NCBI GenBank assembly: GCA_009733575.1
Contig: ML769446.1
Span: forward strand, 62,001 to 126,000
DNA length: 64,000 bases
Source: Gymnopus androsaceus JB14
Taxonomy: Eukaryota > Basidiomycota > Agaricomycetes > Agaricales > Omphalotaceae
Reading direction: 5' to 3'
Made by a program: the position numbers and the translations under genes. The notes under the pieces were generated by a model. That model saw only the letters and a program-made list of their open reading frames with translations. It ran no database searches and had not been told where the DNA came from. Shown piece after piece: positions 1 to 11,580 of this stretch (positions are counted from its first letter, which is position 1; every line of letters starts with the position of its first letter).

Positions 1-604
1 GTCGTCTTTCATTGGACACCGACTCCCGAGCTAATTCAGACCTGACATTCATGATCAATAGGATCGCAACAATAGCGTCGCTGATATGCGTGAGTACTGG
101 AATCGTCGCTGCCCTGTCGGTTATGCGGTTATGCGGCTCTTCTCACTAAATGGCTTGCTTTGTATAGTGGGTCGCCATGGATAACCTAATTTTCCTCAGT
201 CTTCACTTTGTTATCGCAAAACGTTAGTTTGTTTCGCTTTATCTTTTTACGATGCTCTACTCAACTTTGCTGATCGATTCAGTGTACGCCAATTCGGTGC
301 TAACAATGTGCGTGCTCCCGTTTCGACCTCTGGAATTGATATCAATTTCCTTATCTGTAGGCTCAACTACCGCCAGACCCTTCGTCGTGCAGGACATTCG
401 TCGTCAAGATCGGGTGAAGGTGTCGACCTAGACGTGATTCGGTTCGGTAATACCACCAATACCGTTGCACGCACAAGGCTCAACTTCGGAACTGCGTCTC
501 AAATACCTCAACATCCAGTGCAAGTCAATGTGAATAAAACCATGCAGATGCATACAGACTCTTTAGATGATCATGATATTAGTTCTGTTAAATCAGATCA
601 TTAA
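1..604 (+). CDS. DUF6534 membrane protein, 3' end (cut by window edge)
   Basis: Last four exons of a DUF6534-type multi-pass membrane protein, an Agaricomycete family of unknown function. Exons read as about 3-119, 168-222, 283-307 and 361-604, joined by GT-AG introns. The assembled frame carries the family's final helices: a segment with INRIATIASLI, then WVAMDNLIFL, then the junction KLYANS followed by LNYRQTLRR, and a hydrophilic Ser/Asp-rich tail. The last intron splits an ATG codon (phase 2), exactly as in the paralogue at 8807-10785, which supports both models. The start and first helices lie outside the window. No stop or frameshift is seen in the visible part. The function remains unknown. 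Confidence 0.7.
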
Positions 605-1781
605 TGTTTGTCTAATACACGTCTCGCGTTGTGGTTGGGTGACACAGTGGTTGATATACTAATAGAAGCTTGTGAAGTTTTTGATAGGCTTCAATTGTAC
701 GCTCTTTTTTAAAATTTTTGCTTGGTTCCGACTCTCTTTTCTCAGTGATTTGTGGGACCAGAAGATGGACCGGGTTGGCCCGTGGTTCCCGAGACTTATT
801 TCTGTATAGCCATACACATAGTTATACACCCGGAGCCACCGTATACTAGCTGGAAATGCTCTTTTCAAGCTCCTTCATTCCTTCAAATACATCCGAAAAC
901 AACGCTTTCCGGTGGATGTCAAGCAATGAATATCGCTTTGAAAATATATAACATATTAAAAGGGAAGTCAATAGAAATAATATTAATCAGCCCTTCGCTC
1001 ATGCACGACAGACTTTGTTCCAGACTTTCCACTGGCATGGGCACGTAGTGCCAATTTAGAGTAGGCTATATACCGAGGAAGATCGGGGAGGATGACTGTG
1101 TCAACAGAACGCCTGCTCTATCGGAATACAGAACTCGGCGCAACTCAGATGTCAGGAACGGATGTCCTTTGAATTCTGAACGGTTCCCGCTCTCCCCGCC
1201 AGACAAAGCGGAGATGTAGAAACATATGATCCAGGTGTGTGGCCGTGTTATATATCCCATCAGGGCTTTCCTCAAAAAGCAATGGGCGCTGACACAGAGT
1301 GCAAATATGAATAAATTTTCAAAGCTTATTGAAACTGATAATTATTTATCAATAATAACTTGGTTGAAGCTTACAGAATAATAAACATCAAGCTTTGAAT
1401 AAATTTTCGATAAGTCATCAGATTTATTCATGTTTGCACCCTGTGCATGCACTGGGTGGGCTTCAAGGGGACGAGTAAGATGCTCCGGGAAGTTCTGACA
1501 TTGCTGTTGACGACAGCAACGGAATTTGAAGGGCGCTATGTATATGACATTTAAATCTCATCTCCCAATCCGTTTATAGTGCGGGGAAGCCAGGGAAGCC
1601 GGGCTTCGAGCCATTTGAATACGGGAGGAGTGATTTCGAGTGATTTCGAATTTGCCGCTCATTCAGTGCATTTTGACTTACACATCATTGGACCTACACG
1701 ATGCTACATAAATACTGCCCGAGGCCGTGATGCTTTTTTTCGCTCGCATTCTTTTCCAGCTGAAACCGTCCCCTCCCACCC
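605..1781. other. Intergenic region with a MITE-like element, upstream of the bZIP gene
   Basis: No coding exon is convincing here. Open frames are short and lack splice continuity. The AT-rich MITE-like element at 1293-1445 is listed separately. The segment just before 1782 must carry the bZIP promoter; a pyrimidine-rich run precedes the ATG, but I see no distinct TATA element. Confidence 0.5.
1293..1445. mobile_element. MITE-like 153-bp element with terminal inverted repeats
   Basis: The two ends are inverted copies of each other over about 24 nt, with two mismatches. Both ends start CACAGRGTGCAAA read inward, then continue into ATGAATAAAT. The interior is very AT-rich, has no coding capacity and contains further imperfect repeats (GAATAAATTTTC occurs twice). 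Small size, long inverted ends and an AT-rich non-coding core are the usual marks of a non-autonomous DNA transposon. I could not see an unambiguous target-site duplication, so the class is open. Confidence 0.6.
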
Positions 1782-2439
1782 ATGACTCGTGGCCGCAAAA
1801 AAGATCTAACTATTCCGCCATCGCGTGCCCTTGCCCAACAGCGTGATTATCGTGCCAGAAAAGCACGATATCTAGCAGAACTTGAGGGGCATTGTCGTCG
1901 CGTAGAGCAGGAGAATGTTTTGCTCAAGCAAGAGGTCGAGTCTCTTAGGGCGGGCCTGCCAGTCGCTGCATCGGAATCGCTTGATCCTCAGTTGGTAAGT
2001 AAATGACTATACACCTTCGACGTCTACTAGCCATTGAACCCAATATCAGGTATCTGCATCTTCAGACCTGATGAGGGATCTATCTGCTGCCTCTAGCTCT
2101 TTAGAGCGTTTTCAAAGGCTTGCTTACTCGCAGAGAGAGTCGGAGAGTCTGAGCACAAGCCGCCCGTCTCCAACCCCTTCTGCCTCGAGTTCTACTTCAC
2201 AGAATATTTCCGAAATTTCGCGGCTACGGCCTGCTTTCTTTCCATCTCCACCTTGTTCGGATGCTCAGGACATTGAACACGAGCAGCAGCAGCATAGCTT
2301 GAATGAGGATAGCTCGGTTAGGCCTCCAAGGTCTCATTCACTTCGAGATATCCTTTGCCTTCCTTCGTCGTCAGATACAGCCCCAAGCCAACGAAATGCT
2401 TGGAGCTCATCCCCAGACAACGTCCCTTGGGATCCCTAA
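1782..2439 (+). CDS. bZIP-type transcription factor, 200 aa
   Basis: Two exons, 1782-1994 and 2050-2439, joined by a 55-nt GTAAGT...CAG intron in phase 0. The N-terminus MTRGRKKDLTIPPSRA leads into a fungal bZIP basic region, QQRDYRARKARYLAELE, then a short zipper (about residues 31-60) with VEQENVLLKQEVESL. The classical basic-region Asn is replaced here by Gln, as in some basidiomycete bZIPs. The rest (residues 72-200) is Ser/Pro-rich and low in complexity, like an activation or regulatory tail. It should act in the nucleus as a dimer on DNA. The zipper is short, so partner choice and target are unknown. The frame is clean. Confidence 0.75.
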
Positions 2440-4189
2440 GCCCACTATTGTAATTCACCCTAGTCTCGAGCTGCTTCGGATGTTTCACGGTTCCATTACT
2501 TTGCCTTTCAGTTTCTATGCATTCATCAGCGAAAGCTCCGGAAATAATATATTTGTATCCTAATTTACTCTGTATCGATATGTCTACTCACGATTCTTCT
2601 GCTCTCCGCTGTGTGAACGTTGGAGCTAATTGCCTTTGGTTTATATACTGTGTATCTCTACATATGACGAATTTGAACGTTTCTCTGGCGCCCAAAGCTT
2701 AGGCTATCAGTCACTGTCGCCGGATTGAACAGTTTTGTATTCGAATTGAGATAAGCAATTACTGTATGTATTTGGAAGTGTCGCCTGAATTTGCTCGAGC
2801 GGGAAGATTAAGCGTTAAAATAAATGTACCGCCCAGGCAAACCGTTTCAGGCTGGACGTCTGGACATCCCAATTCATACCGTACACATTACTGGCACTTA
2901 TTTCTCCGAGACCGGATTCTGTGAGACCGTGGTTGTATATTTAAATGGTAGAGTGAAACAGGACCCAGTAATATGTAGTTCGCCAAAGGACTTCCCCCTT
3001 TTAGAATGGCCTGAAATTGTCTCGCCACAATGGGCGTGGGGCGCCAAGATATAGACGGATAAATATGATTATGATTATGACTTCCCATTCGCGGACGTCT
3101 GTTTATCTATTCCGTTGCAGAGGGTGAGATTGACAGTCGGATCGTGAAATTTCAGGATCATCATCATCGTTGATTATTGAGAGGCGTTAAATGAAACATT
3201 GGTGCCATTGTTATAAGCTTGAAGACGCTCCTGGAGGCTTTGAAAGCCTTGATAGGGAGATAGTGTGAAGGTTTGACTTGTTAGATAGGCGAATGAGCAG
3301 GAATCGAGGTTAAGCACCTGATGCAGCACGATCAGGAGGAGTCGCACCGAGATAGATTTAGACGTCGCGGGGTTCCGGTGATATCTCTTCACAAAAGAAA
3401 CACTGGGCTAACTGCTAGGAGCGAGGACGGGGATAGCAGCTCCATGCACTGCACAAATACAAAAGCAAGCATGGCTGTTAAAGGAGAGCAGATAGTCACT
3501 AATATTGATCAAGTATTTGACGAGGTCAGCTCGAATCGGCTCCAAGCAATACTTGCTCATTCAGCTCGTCGGTACACGTACATATACAAACGACGTGTGT
3601 ACACACACGACTTCCTTTTTGCACGACCGTCTACCAATACACCGTACAGTATCCTTCTCCCTCTCCGTGTACAAGTCATTCTCTCCGCGGCTACATTCCC
3701 AGTTTAGAAGTGGATACCAGATAGTGTAGATGGATCCAGTAGATGGTGCGTGGGCCTGAGGATGGCTGCAGCCTCAGCAGTAAGGGAGGTCAAAAGTCAA
3801 TGCGAGAGTGGTGGAAGCGGAACAGCGGTAGATCAAGTTTAGCTTGTCCATTTCATAGGATGATGACGATGATGGAGGAGGCTGAAGGTACCTCGACGTC
3901 AGGGGCCGTGTACAGAAATTAAAAGTGATTACGACTACGCGAGAACAGGAACCTAAACTCCTGGAACAGCGGTACCATGGGCCACTGCCTCAAGATATGC
4001 CGAATCAGCGACAGCGCTCAGCTGGGATATGCAGCATAGTAAAACCAGAATTCGTGTAATGAAATCTCTTTGAAGCTCACAAGAATCGGCACTATGCAAG
4101 TGAGCGATGATATACCGCCTCATGAGCGCTTGATGTCTCTGATGAGCGTTTTTAAACCATCACTCATTCTTCAATCTCCCGCTTCCCAA
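2440..4189. other. Intergenic, no recognisable gene
   Basis: Open frames in this stretch are short and mutually overlapping. A minus-strand frame at 3174-3392 has a protein-like composition (YNNGTNVSFNAS at its end), but I find no splice context or family for it. The last part, after about 4000, precedes the Sec9-like start at 4190. Confidence 0.45.
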
Positions 4190-5476
4190 ATGTTCTGGCG
4201 TAAAAACAATCCTTCTATTCCCCCAGTCGAATCCCCTGGTCAGATTCCCGCTGATAGCTTTTCCTTTTGACCGTATGCCAGCAATAGTTCTTTACCTCGA
4301 CCCGGCGGACTGCCTTCAGCACCGAATGCCAGCAGACCATCTTCATACTCTTCCGTCAACAATGCTCCTACCTCTGTTAATGCCAGAGAAAACTACAACC
4401 GGAGCAGAGGCGTAGGAGGCGTTTATTCTTGTGGAGGAGCAGATGTAGAGCAGGACCGAAGCGAGCTGTTTGCAGGGTACAATGCCGAAAAGTAGGCTCA
4501 GGTCGTTTCTTCGATGGTCCCCAAGGAGGTCTTAGAGACCCTGCTCCTGGTGAAGAAAATGAAGATGACGTAAGGTCTGTCTATAATGCGACTTTCATGC
4601 TCTGTATACTTATTCAGCGTTCACAGCAAACACGTTTCATCAAGCAAGAGTCTGTCAATTCTTCACGCAATGCTCTCCGCCTTGCTCGTGAAGCTGAAGA
4701 AACAGCGCGCAACACCCTCACCAGGCTCGGTGACAAGTCAGGTAAATAAATTATACTTGTCTTACTGTAGTTATCTATTTGACATCCACAATTGTACATA
4801 GAACGACTGGAAAATACAGAGCGTCATCTGGACATCTCCAAAGGCCATTCAATTCGCGCCGACGACAAGACAAACGAACCAAAGCAGCTTAACCGCTCCA
4901 TCTTCAGGCCGGTAATTGTTTTCAATAAAGATGCCAAGCGCGTCGCTCAAGAAGCGAAGGTTCAGGCAAGGTATGAGGAGGAGCGCGAAGAGAGGGAACG
5001 AACGTGTGAGGGAGACCCAGGACCGTATTGGTCGCGTGCAGGGCAATGGACCAGGCGGTAATGGAGAGGAACTCTTAGGATCCGGTGCTGGTCGTTAGAG
5101 GTCTGCAGATCGACTCGCAGCGAGGAAAGATCAGCGGAAGCGTTATCAGTTGCTAATGCTTCCGATGATGAGCTCGAGGATAAGCTGGATGACAATCTGG
5201 ATGAGATAAGTGACATGACGAAGCGGTTGAAGGCTTTGGGGACTGCTATGAATGCGGAACATGAGTTTTATGCGTATTCATATCCTTCTTCCTTTCTCAC
5301 GTTACATCGTATACAGTGGATAGCCAGAACAAAATCAATAACATTGAGCAGAAGGCTGTCGGTTTGGACGTAAGACTTTTCCGTTACACGGAAAGAGTAC
5401 GTACTTTACTCTTTATATTTGTGCTATATGTCCTAATGCTTTCCTTCCTCTATTATAGCTCAAGCAAATCAAGTAG
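4190..5476 (+). pseudogene. sec9: Sec9/SNAP-25-type t-SNARE pseudogene
   Basis: Degenerate copy of the plasma-membrane Qbc-SNARE Sec9, which in fungi pairs with Sso-type syntaxin and Snc-type VAMP in exocytosis. Recognisable pieces in order: start MFWRKNNP, the RSELFAGYNAEK and GRFFDGP linker, a Qb SNARE region (RNALRLAREAEETARNTL ... NTERHLDISKGHSIRA), SIFRPVIVFNKDAKR, the acidic DDELEDKLDDNLDEI, and a Qc SNARE region with the zero-layer Gln in VDSQNKINNIEQKA, ending LKQIK. Several introns of normal size are still visible. Lesions: TGA at 4268-4270, a one-base shift near 4490, a frame change near 5015, TAG at 5096-5098, and another shift near 5148. Sec9 is essential in yeast, so an intact copy is expected elsewhere. 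Confidence 0.85.
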
Positions 5477-5849
5477 CCTTCGTTCGACTGTAGCTTTGGT
5501 TTTAATTATATCAAGTGGGTATGCGTCGGCTGGACGCGGACCATTGTGGATTTGCGTCGAGCTGAGCTAAAAAAGTCTCTAAGACCGAGGATGTCTCCTC
5601 AGGATCTAATCTGATCACCCCGCTTGTGGATCGTGAATTGTGGGCTCTGAGAGGAAGAAGTTGTGGATAGTAAGTGTGGGGGTTTCGGAGGTAATACAGC
5701 CCACCTATTACCTCTCACTTACATATCGTTCCAGTTAGGGATTCCGTACCCACATATATCCATTTTTTTTGTCATGTCTATCTCGTTGAGCTTGCTAATA
5801 GTGCTGAGGTGAACCAAGAAAATTGGATCCATTCGAGACTACTCACGAA

Positions 5850-6532
5850 TCAAGCCCGGTCAAAGCAGTCAAAGCGTCCTGAAGCCTCGTAGCAGTTTGG
5901 TTTTGTGCAGCACCAGAAGCGGATTGGCCTGACACAAGAGCAGCGGTGACGGTCTTGATTCAGTCTCCGGCACTTGTCAAACCAGCTTGGGCAACGGGGA
6001 CGGCGGAAGTGGGGGTGGTATCGATTCTAAACATGGCATGGTTAGTTAGTATGTGGGTACAGAAACAGGTTGGAGACATTCACCTGTTAATTTTACTCAA
6101 AAGACTGCCAGTGGCCGCAAGATCCAAAGCGAGGCTCGAGACGCGCCTTAATGGAGCTGTACTTGGGTTGAATGAGATTTTTTGCATTGGGAGAATCGGG
6201 TATATCTCTTGTCGACGGTTCTCATGTACCTGCAAGCAAACATCGTCTCTGGACAAGCCCATTTCTACAGCCACAGTCGCAGAAATGAGATCTGCAAAGG
6301 GGATACCTGAAGTCAGCTGCCAACGGGATGTTCGAGTGCAATGAAAGGAAACTGTTCGTTGTTCGAGTAGTGTAGATTGGGTCTGATGAGGATTATGATG
6401 AGCGGGATGAAGATATCGAGTAATCCCATAAACGTCTATCACTATAGATCGAGAGGTGGCGACAGCAGCAGTCCTTGAGCAATACGCAGTCCAGTCAAGA
6501 AGGAGCAGTTTCAGTCGTCGAACCGAGGTCAT
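5850..6532 (-). pseudogene. Decayed small helical secreted-type protein
   Basis: On the minus strand a spliced frame runs through ALDLAATGSLLSKIN, an intron ending TTTAG, then AVPVAQAGLTSAGD, an in-frame TGA near 5957, and IKTVTAALVSGQSASGAAQ ... LQDALTALTGL, with another donor after it. The Ala/Thr-rich amphipathic pattern resembles a group of uncharacterised Agaricomycete secreted proteins loosely like hydrophobic-surface-binding proteins. No intact start or signal peptide could be fixed. The TGA sits where the family would have Gly (GGA). Family assignment is by remembered pattern only and is weak. Confidence 0.35.
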
Positions 6533-6540
6533 TAGCGTGG

Positions 6541-7370
6541 CTTATGAGTGGAGAAGGAGTCAACGCTAATGGGTTAAGGGAAGGAGAGACAAGGGAGGGT
6601 AGGAATGAGCTGTTGTCCGTGATTGTAGCACTGTACGAGTCAGGCAACGGATGGATTGTCGGTAGGAGTTTGAGAGCGTGCATTATGCATCACGCGTCGT
6701 CTTCAGAGACACTCTGTTGAACCCTGAATCTGAATCCGACTCGGTCCAGTGCTTGTCCTCGTCCATCTAATGCATCTACACCACCAAATGGACTGTTTAG
6801 CCACTAGTAATAAGTGGGCCTTTGAACCCCCGCCGGCTCAAGACAAATCCACAGAGAGCAGTAGACTGTAGACTGGATTATGGGCCGTTCCAAGGGAAGG
6901 ACGGAAGGAGTGAGCCTTGGAGGAGTATAGGGAATGAAGTTGGTTCGACTACTGTGCTCGTATCCCAATTGACGCATCGATACCAAGGTATTCATCTATA
7001 GTGAGTAGATAGGCTGAGGCTTGGTAAGTAGCAAGATAGCCAGATAGAGGTGAAGTGAGGTGGGGTCAAGGCAATGTGGAGTCTAGGAGCGGTGGTGAAG
7101 ACTGAAATTTGGAGGGAAGAAAGAAAAATAAACATACGCAACAGTTATTTATTCTAAAGTTGACCAGATGACGCCGTTAGCTTAGCCCTTCACAATGCTT
7201 TGTACTCGTAAATATGAATTGTGGAATTTACCACTGGGTTAACAGGCAAGTTACGGCGCTAGAGCCTTGATGGCGTTCAATTATATATACATCTTCTCAG
7301 GATGCGCTTTTGACTCGGTTTCTTGCCTTCACAATACCAGGGGAACGGAGGTACTAGTCGTGTCGTAAAC
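6541..7370. other. Intergenic, nothing recognised
   Basis: Both strands contain only short open frames without splice continuity. No repeat or motif stands out. Confidence 0.4.
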
Positions 7371-8207
7371 ACGGATTCAATGGCATTCATCCTTCCTCGC
7401 AGCAAATTTAGAGGAGATAATTGTTCAACATGTGGATTGGCTGCAACTGACCAGTGACGATCGCGAATCCATCTATCTGCCGGGTCGAGTCTCTCTTGTG
7501 ATTGAATTCATTTCCTTGGACAGAAACCTACAAGGATGGTCTGAATCTGGGGCCAATTGGGAGAGGATTGATTGCCTATTGGAGCTGACTGCCTAGGCCT
7601 TGTCATCCCATATCGAACCGAATGCTCTCATGATCAGGTTTTCACTCCCAACTACCGTATATCGCACTTTGTCCTCACGCAAGCTATGTACCCTCACGCA
7701 CCTCACCTACATACCCCGATTATCAGCTCCCACTACTGCTGAAGAAGCTGCTGCCAAGAAGCTATTACAATTGACAAAGATTCTCGGAACTTCACCAAAA
7801 GTCACTGATACAAAATTCCAACTGAAGAAGGTTTTAGAATCTGATCTGCTTCGCTCTGTGTTTGGACCTCATGCATCCAGCAGAAATCTCCGAGTGCGCA
7901 AGTTTGACTTGACGAGGACGATAATAAGCAAAGTAGTGATTATGGCTCGTACTCGGAAAGCAAACATGTTTCCTTAGAGAAGGAAGCTACAGCCCATCAC
8001 AATGGAACTTTCCTTTCGACAGTCGCTCGATTGGCGGGAGCAGTGAGTCTGAGGAGTCGGATTCAATATTTTGGGAGTTGGAACTTTTGCGATCCTGTAA
8101 TACTGCATACGAGTCGTATGCCCTTTACGCTCACTCCGCATTACTTGATCGCTCTTTGCATAGTAAATTTCGAGATCTTGATTTACACAAAAAGCTGACC
8201 AAATCAA
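7371..8207 (+). CDS. Possible hypothetical gene, probably fragmentary
   Basis: A frame with no ATG is open from about 7371 to 7597 and reads NLEEIIVQHVDWLQLTSDD ... WERIDCLLELTA. It is followed by a second open frame at 7600-7977 with a Lys/Leu-rich helical stretch (EEAAAKKLLQLTKILG). After that comes a third-frame segment, DEDDNKQSSDYGSYSESKH, continuing to about 8200. The composition is protein-like, but the frames do not join through an obvious GT-AG intron, so this may be a decayed gene. I recognise no family. A search of the three segments against Agaricomycete proteins would decide whether they belong together. Confidence 0.25.
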
Positions 8208-8210
8208 CAG

Positions 8211-8806
8211 AAAGGTAACTCGTCACTCCGAACATCTTTTTTCTTTTAGTGGAATTTTTCTGTGAGATATGTTCATGATAATTTTGATTTCAACATGATA
8301 TACTTACACGCCAAAATTCCTTCGATTCAATTTTGCTGGCCCAAAGTATTGGGAAAGTTTATGATGCTCCAAAGGAAGACTCCATCCGAGTCAGCCAGAT
8401 TTAAACCTGGGTTTCCAGAGAGGCTCCATTGATAGTATTAATTTTCTGCGGCGTTCTTTTCTAGTGACTGGCCGTGTAATACACTTCCTTCCTCTGGCTT
8501 ATACTCAGGTTTAACTGATGTCATAATGTCTGGTGATGCTGGGAGTCGAACGACAGAATATGCCCAATCCCAGTCAAATACACCTGCTTCCCGATGGTAG
8601 CTGATGTCTGTACCTTCACTATTTCAGTTTCAGTGGCTCTGCTGACCCTTCACATCACAGCCAAGTGAGATGAAGTACACCTTTAAGGATGTTGCTCTTG
8701 TTTCGACACTCCTCCCATTCAGACGTAATATACATCACATGAAGCGTACGGTCCTTTAAAAGGACGACCCCTGCCCAAACGTCGATAGTTTCCAAATAGT
8801 TTTACA
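8211..8806. other. Upstream region of the DUF6534 gene
   Basis: No coding signal. It should hold the promoter of the gene starting at 8807. Confidence 0.4.
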
Positions 8807-10785
8807 ATGGCTGCAAACTTCAAGAACACCCTCGGAGCCATAATTATAGGCATCCCTCTTGCCATTATGTATGTGAACCAGCTCGCACTTTCCATAAAAA
8901 TTCTTACTGGACATTTTCCAAAGGTTCTCCGGTGTTTTGATCGTGGCGTGTATCATGTACTGGAGATCCACGAAGCCGACGGATACTTGGAGGATGTCGT
9001 GCATTGTGTGTCTATTACTGACTGTCCTATCACTGAACAACCCAATCTCCTGACTTTTTGACTCCAGGTTTCGTCCTTACTGTAAATCCTATCTAGTGCT
9101 TGGGCTTATGAAACTCACTCATGCAACAGCGTTCTGGATCTTTTCCACTCTTGTGCTTTGTGGGCTTCTGCTTGGAAGTGGTTCATCACCAATCGTGGCA
9201 TGGATCCAGACAACATCCCAGTGTTCGTTTCTCCACCTTATCATTTCAATGTCTACTAAATTATTTCCTCACATTAGCATGGCATCTGTAAGGTTGCAGA
9301 GTTGATTGAATTTGCAATCTAACAATCAGATTATACAGCTCTCAGTCCTAGTTTCGGTGAGATTCATCCAGCATTTGGTCTCTTGTCCAATTCTTACTCT
9401 ATCTACAATCTGGAAGGGGATATCAGCATTGATTGTGCATAGGTCCGTTCAATTTCTAGTCTGGAATGACTTCACTAACGTATCATTCTCAGCATGTATT
9501 CATGGAGAATCTTTCTCTGTAAGCAAGGCTCATGTTGTACATTCAATCTCTAACAGATGCCTTTCAGTCAGCAAGCGCAAGTATTGGTTGGCTTTGCCCA
9601 TTGTAAGTTAATTCTACTCACAGTGGGACACTACTAACATCAGAATCAGATGGCACTTGCAGTTGTTCGATTTGGTATGCTTAGATGTTCTCCCATCCAA
9701 AACATATTGATGATACTTTTTTGAACGTCTAGTCTTGGTTACATGTAAGCCGAAATTGCTGTCCAGTCTTGACTCAGTACTCATGAGCATTAGCTGTCAC
9801 CGCATATATGATCAAAATCCCGAGTTTCGAAGCATTCGGCCGCAGTGGTGCCCGTGTGAGTTGACAAGTTATCATCACTGTTCGACATACTTACTGTGAC
9901 AGTTCGTCTTTACTGCCGGTGTCGGGCTTTCTTGTATCGTGGATGCTCTAATTACTGGTACCATGATGGTAACTTCGGCTTCCTCTCATCCGCTCTGGGT
10001 ATTTACTTACTACATTTTCCCCGGAGATTATTTTGAGACAGAGTCGAGAACAATCTGTCAGGTCAGTTAAAAGTCCTCGCACCTCATCATCTCGTAGCTC
10101 ACCAGTATACTTAGTTTAGACAGTGTCATTGATTCCTTGGTACTTTATACATTGGAAACTGGCTCAGCTGCAGTGTAAGTCCTAGGTTTAATATCTCTTC
10201 TTCAGCTATGCTGATGGAATCATTGAAAGAATTGCGACTATTGCAATGTTGATCGCAGTGAGTTATCCGGAGTTGTATACGGAGGTGCCAAGTCTGACTA
10301 TTATGTTCAAAGTGGCTTGTCATGCCAGACAACCTGATCTTCCTGGCTCTCAACTTTATTATCGCAAAATGTATGACTCTGAGTCTATCTATATCCCTTT
10401 TTTAGGATAGAACTAATTCTGCACGATTCAGTGTATGCGAACTCCATCGTAGCGATGTATGTATCTACGCTTCCACAAAAATCACACATTGATCCATCAT
10501 CTACACAGGCTGAACTATCGCCAATCTCTTCGTCAGCGAGCGACCCACTCGAGCTCAAAATCGGGTGGCACAGTGGACTTGGATCACATCAGGCTGAATC
10601 ACAAGCGGTTCAACTTTTTTGGTAGCGGGAGGAATCAAAACGAAGTGACCTCCAATTTAACACCAATGGAAGTGAATGTCACAAAGACGATGCAGATGCA
10701 TGTCGATGATAGCTTGATGGACGAGCCCAGCCCTAATTCGAAGGTGGATTCCCGGCTTACAGTCAATACGTCTGACGAAGAGTGA
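8807..10785 (+). CDS. DUF6534 domain membrane protein
   Basis: Complete paralogue of the gene cut by the left edge, broken into many short exons (about ten). The start is MAANFKNTLGAIIIGIPLAIM. The spliced frame then carries the family's landmarks: SGVLIVACIMYWRS, VLDLFHSCALW with FITNRG, the pair WRIFL/FSKRKYWLALPI, FVFTAGVGLSCIVDALITG, DSVIDSLVLYTLETG, WLVMPDNLIFLAL, KLYANS and LNYRQSLR. A Ser-rich cytosolic tail ends at 10785. About seven hydrophobic segments are expected, as in the family, whose role is unknown. Introns are 45-70 nt with normal GT-AG ends, except one long interval (about 9220-9480) that I could not resolve. The final intron splits an ATG codon, as in the paralogue. No disabling change was noticed. 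Confidence 0.7.
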
Positions 10786-11580
10786 AGATCCTTTGAAATT
10801 GGGTCGATTACAGTAAGTATAAGTTATATGATTAATATATAAACAAGACGCGTATCATAAATAATGTCCACAGCCCTTTCACTATGACCATGTGCAAAAA
10901 CCACGAACTAGGTCTGCTCCGCCTTTCTCAGCTCATAATTTGGGAAAAAGCTGGGGCCGTTGAGAAGACTGAATAAGAGTCAAAGCTCTTCATATGGACC
11001 CCGCAGATCTAGCTGAATTTTCGTCTGTGGAGATTTTTAACGAACGACCGCCGGATTGATAACTTATTTTACTCATGGTAGCAAACATAAACCTTGCTGG
11101 TACTAAATTTCCGGTTCCCCGTGTCCTGTGCTACAGACAATCAGGAGACTGCTCGTACAGCTTGAACGACAACTACAAGGTCGATTACACGCCGGCGCGA
11201 GTGACATATTAGATAGACTACATAGTCCGCGAACTCGCCGCGATACGATTGAAGACAGGTGGAGGTAGAAGCATAAGAGCAATTGAAGGAAGAAAACAAA
11301 CTTTTTCGTTACTCGCACATGATTATATGGACTGCAAGGCGGCCAAAGCGTTACTTCCCAGTGTCTATATCGAGCAATGTTATTGAAACTGGAAGAGAAC
11401 TCTGTAGAATGCTTTTTATACAGGAAAGAGATACGTCGTTTTGGCAGATGACGTTTCAACGTCCAAGCAGGATTGAAATACACTTCGCTTTTAGACGTAT
11501 AGAATATTTGCAACGAAGCAAATGATTCGAAAGTCTACAGCAAGTAGGTAATTGTGTGTTAGCTCTTCAGTGCTATGAAT
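10786..11580. other. Intergenic between convergent genes
   Basis: This lies between the ends of the DUF6534 gene (+) and the F-box gene (-). A plus-strand frame near 11130-11270 (VLQTIRRLLVQLERQLQGR) looks like an isolated helical fragment but has no start or splice context. Confidence 0.4.

Noticed and set aside
8521..8580. Sequence resembling a tRNA T-arm (GTTCGACTCCCAG on the minus strand)
   Set aside because: The flanking bases do not pair into a T-stem and no acceptor, D- or anticodon arms could be found.
11103..11513. 136-codon minus-strand open frame downstream of the DUF6534 gene
   Set aside because: Rich in Ser, Cys and aromatic residues with no domain pattern, and no transcript context between two convergent genes.
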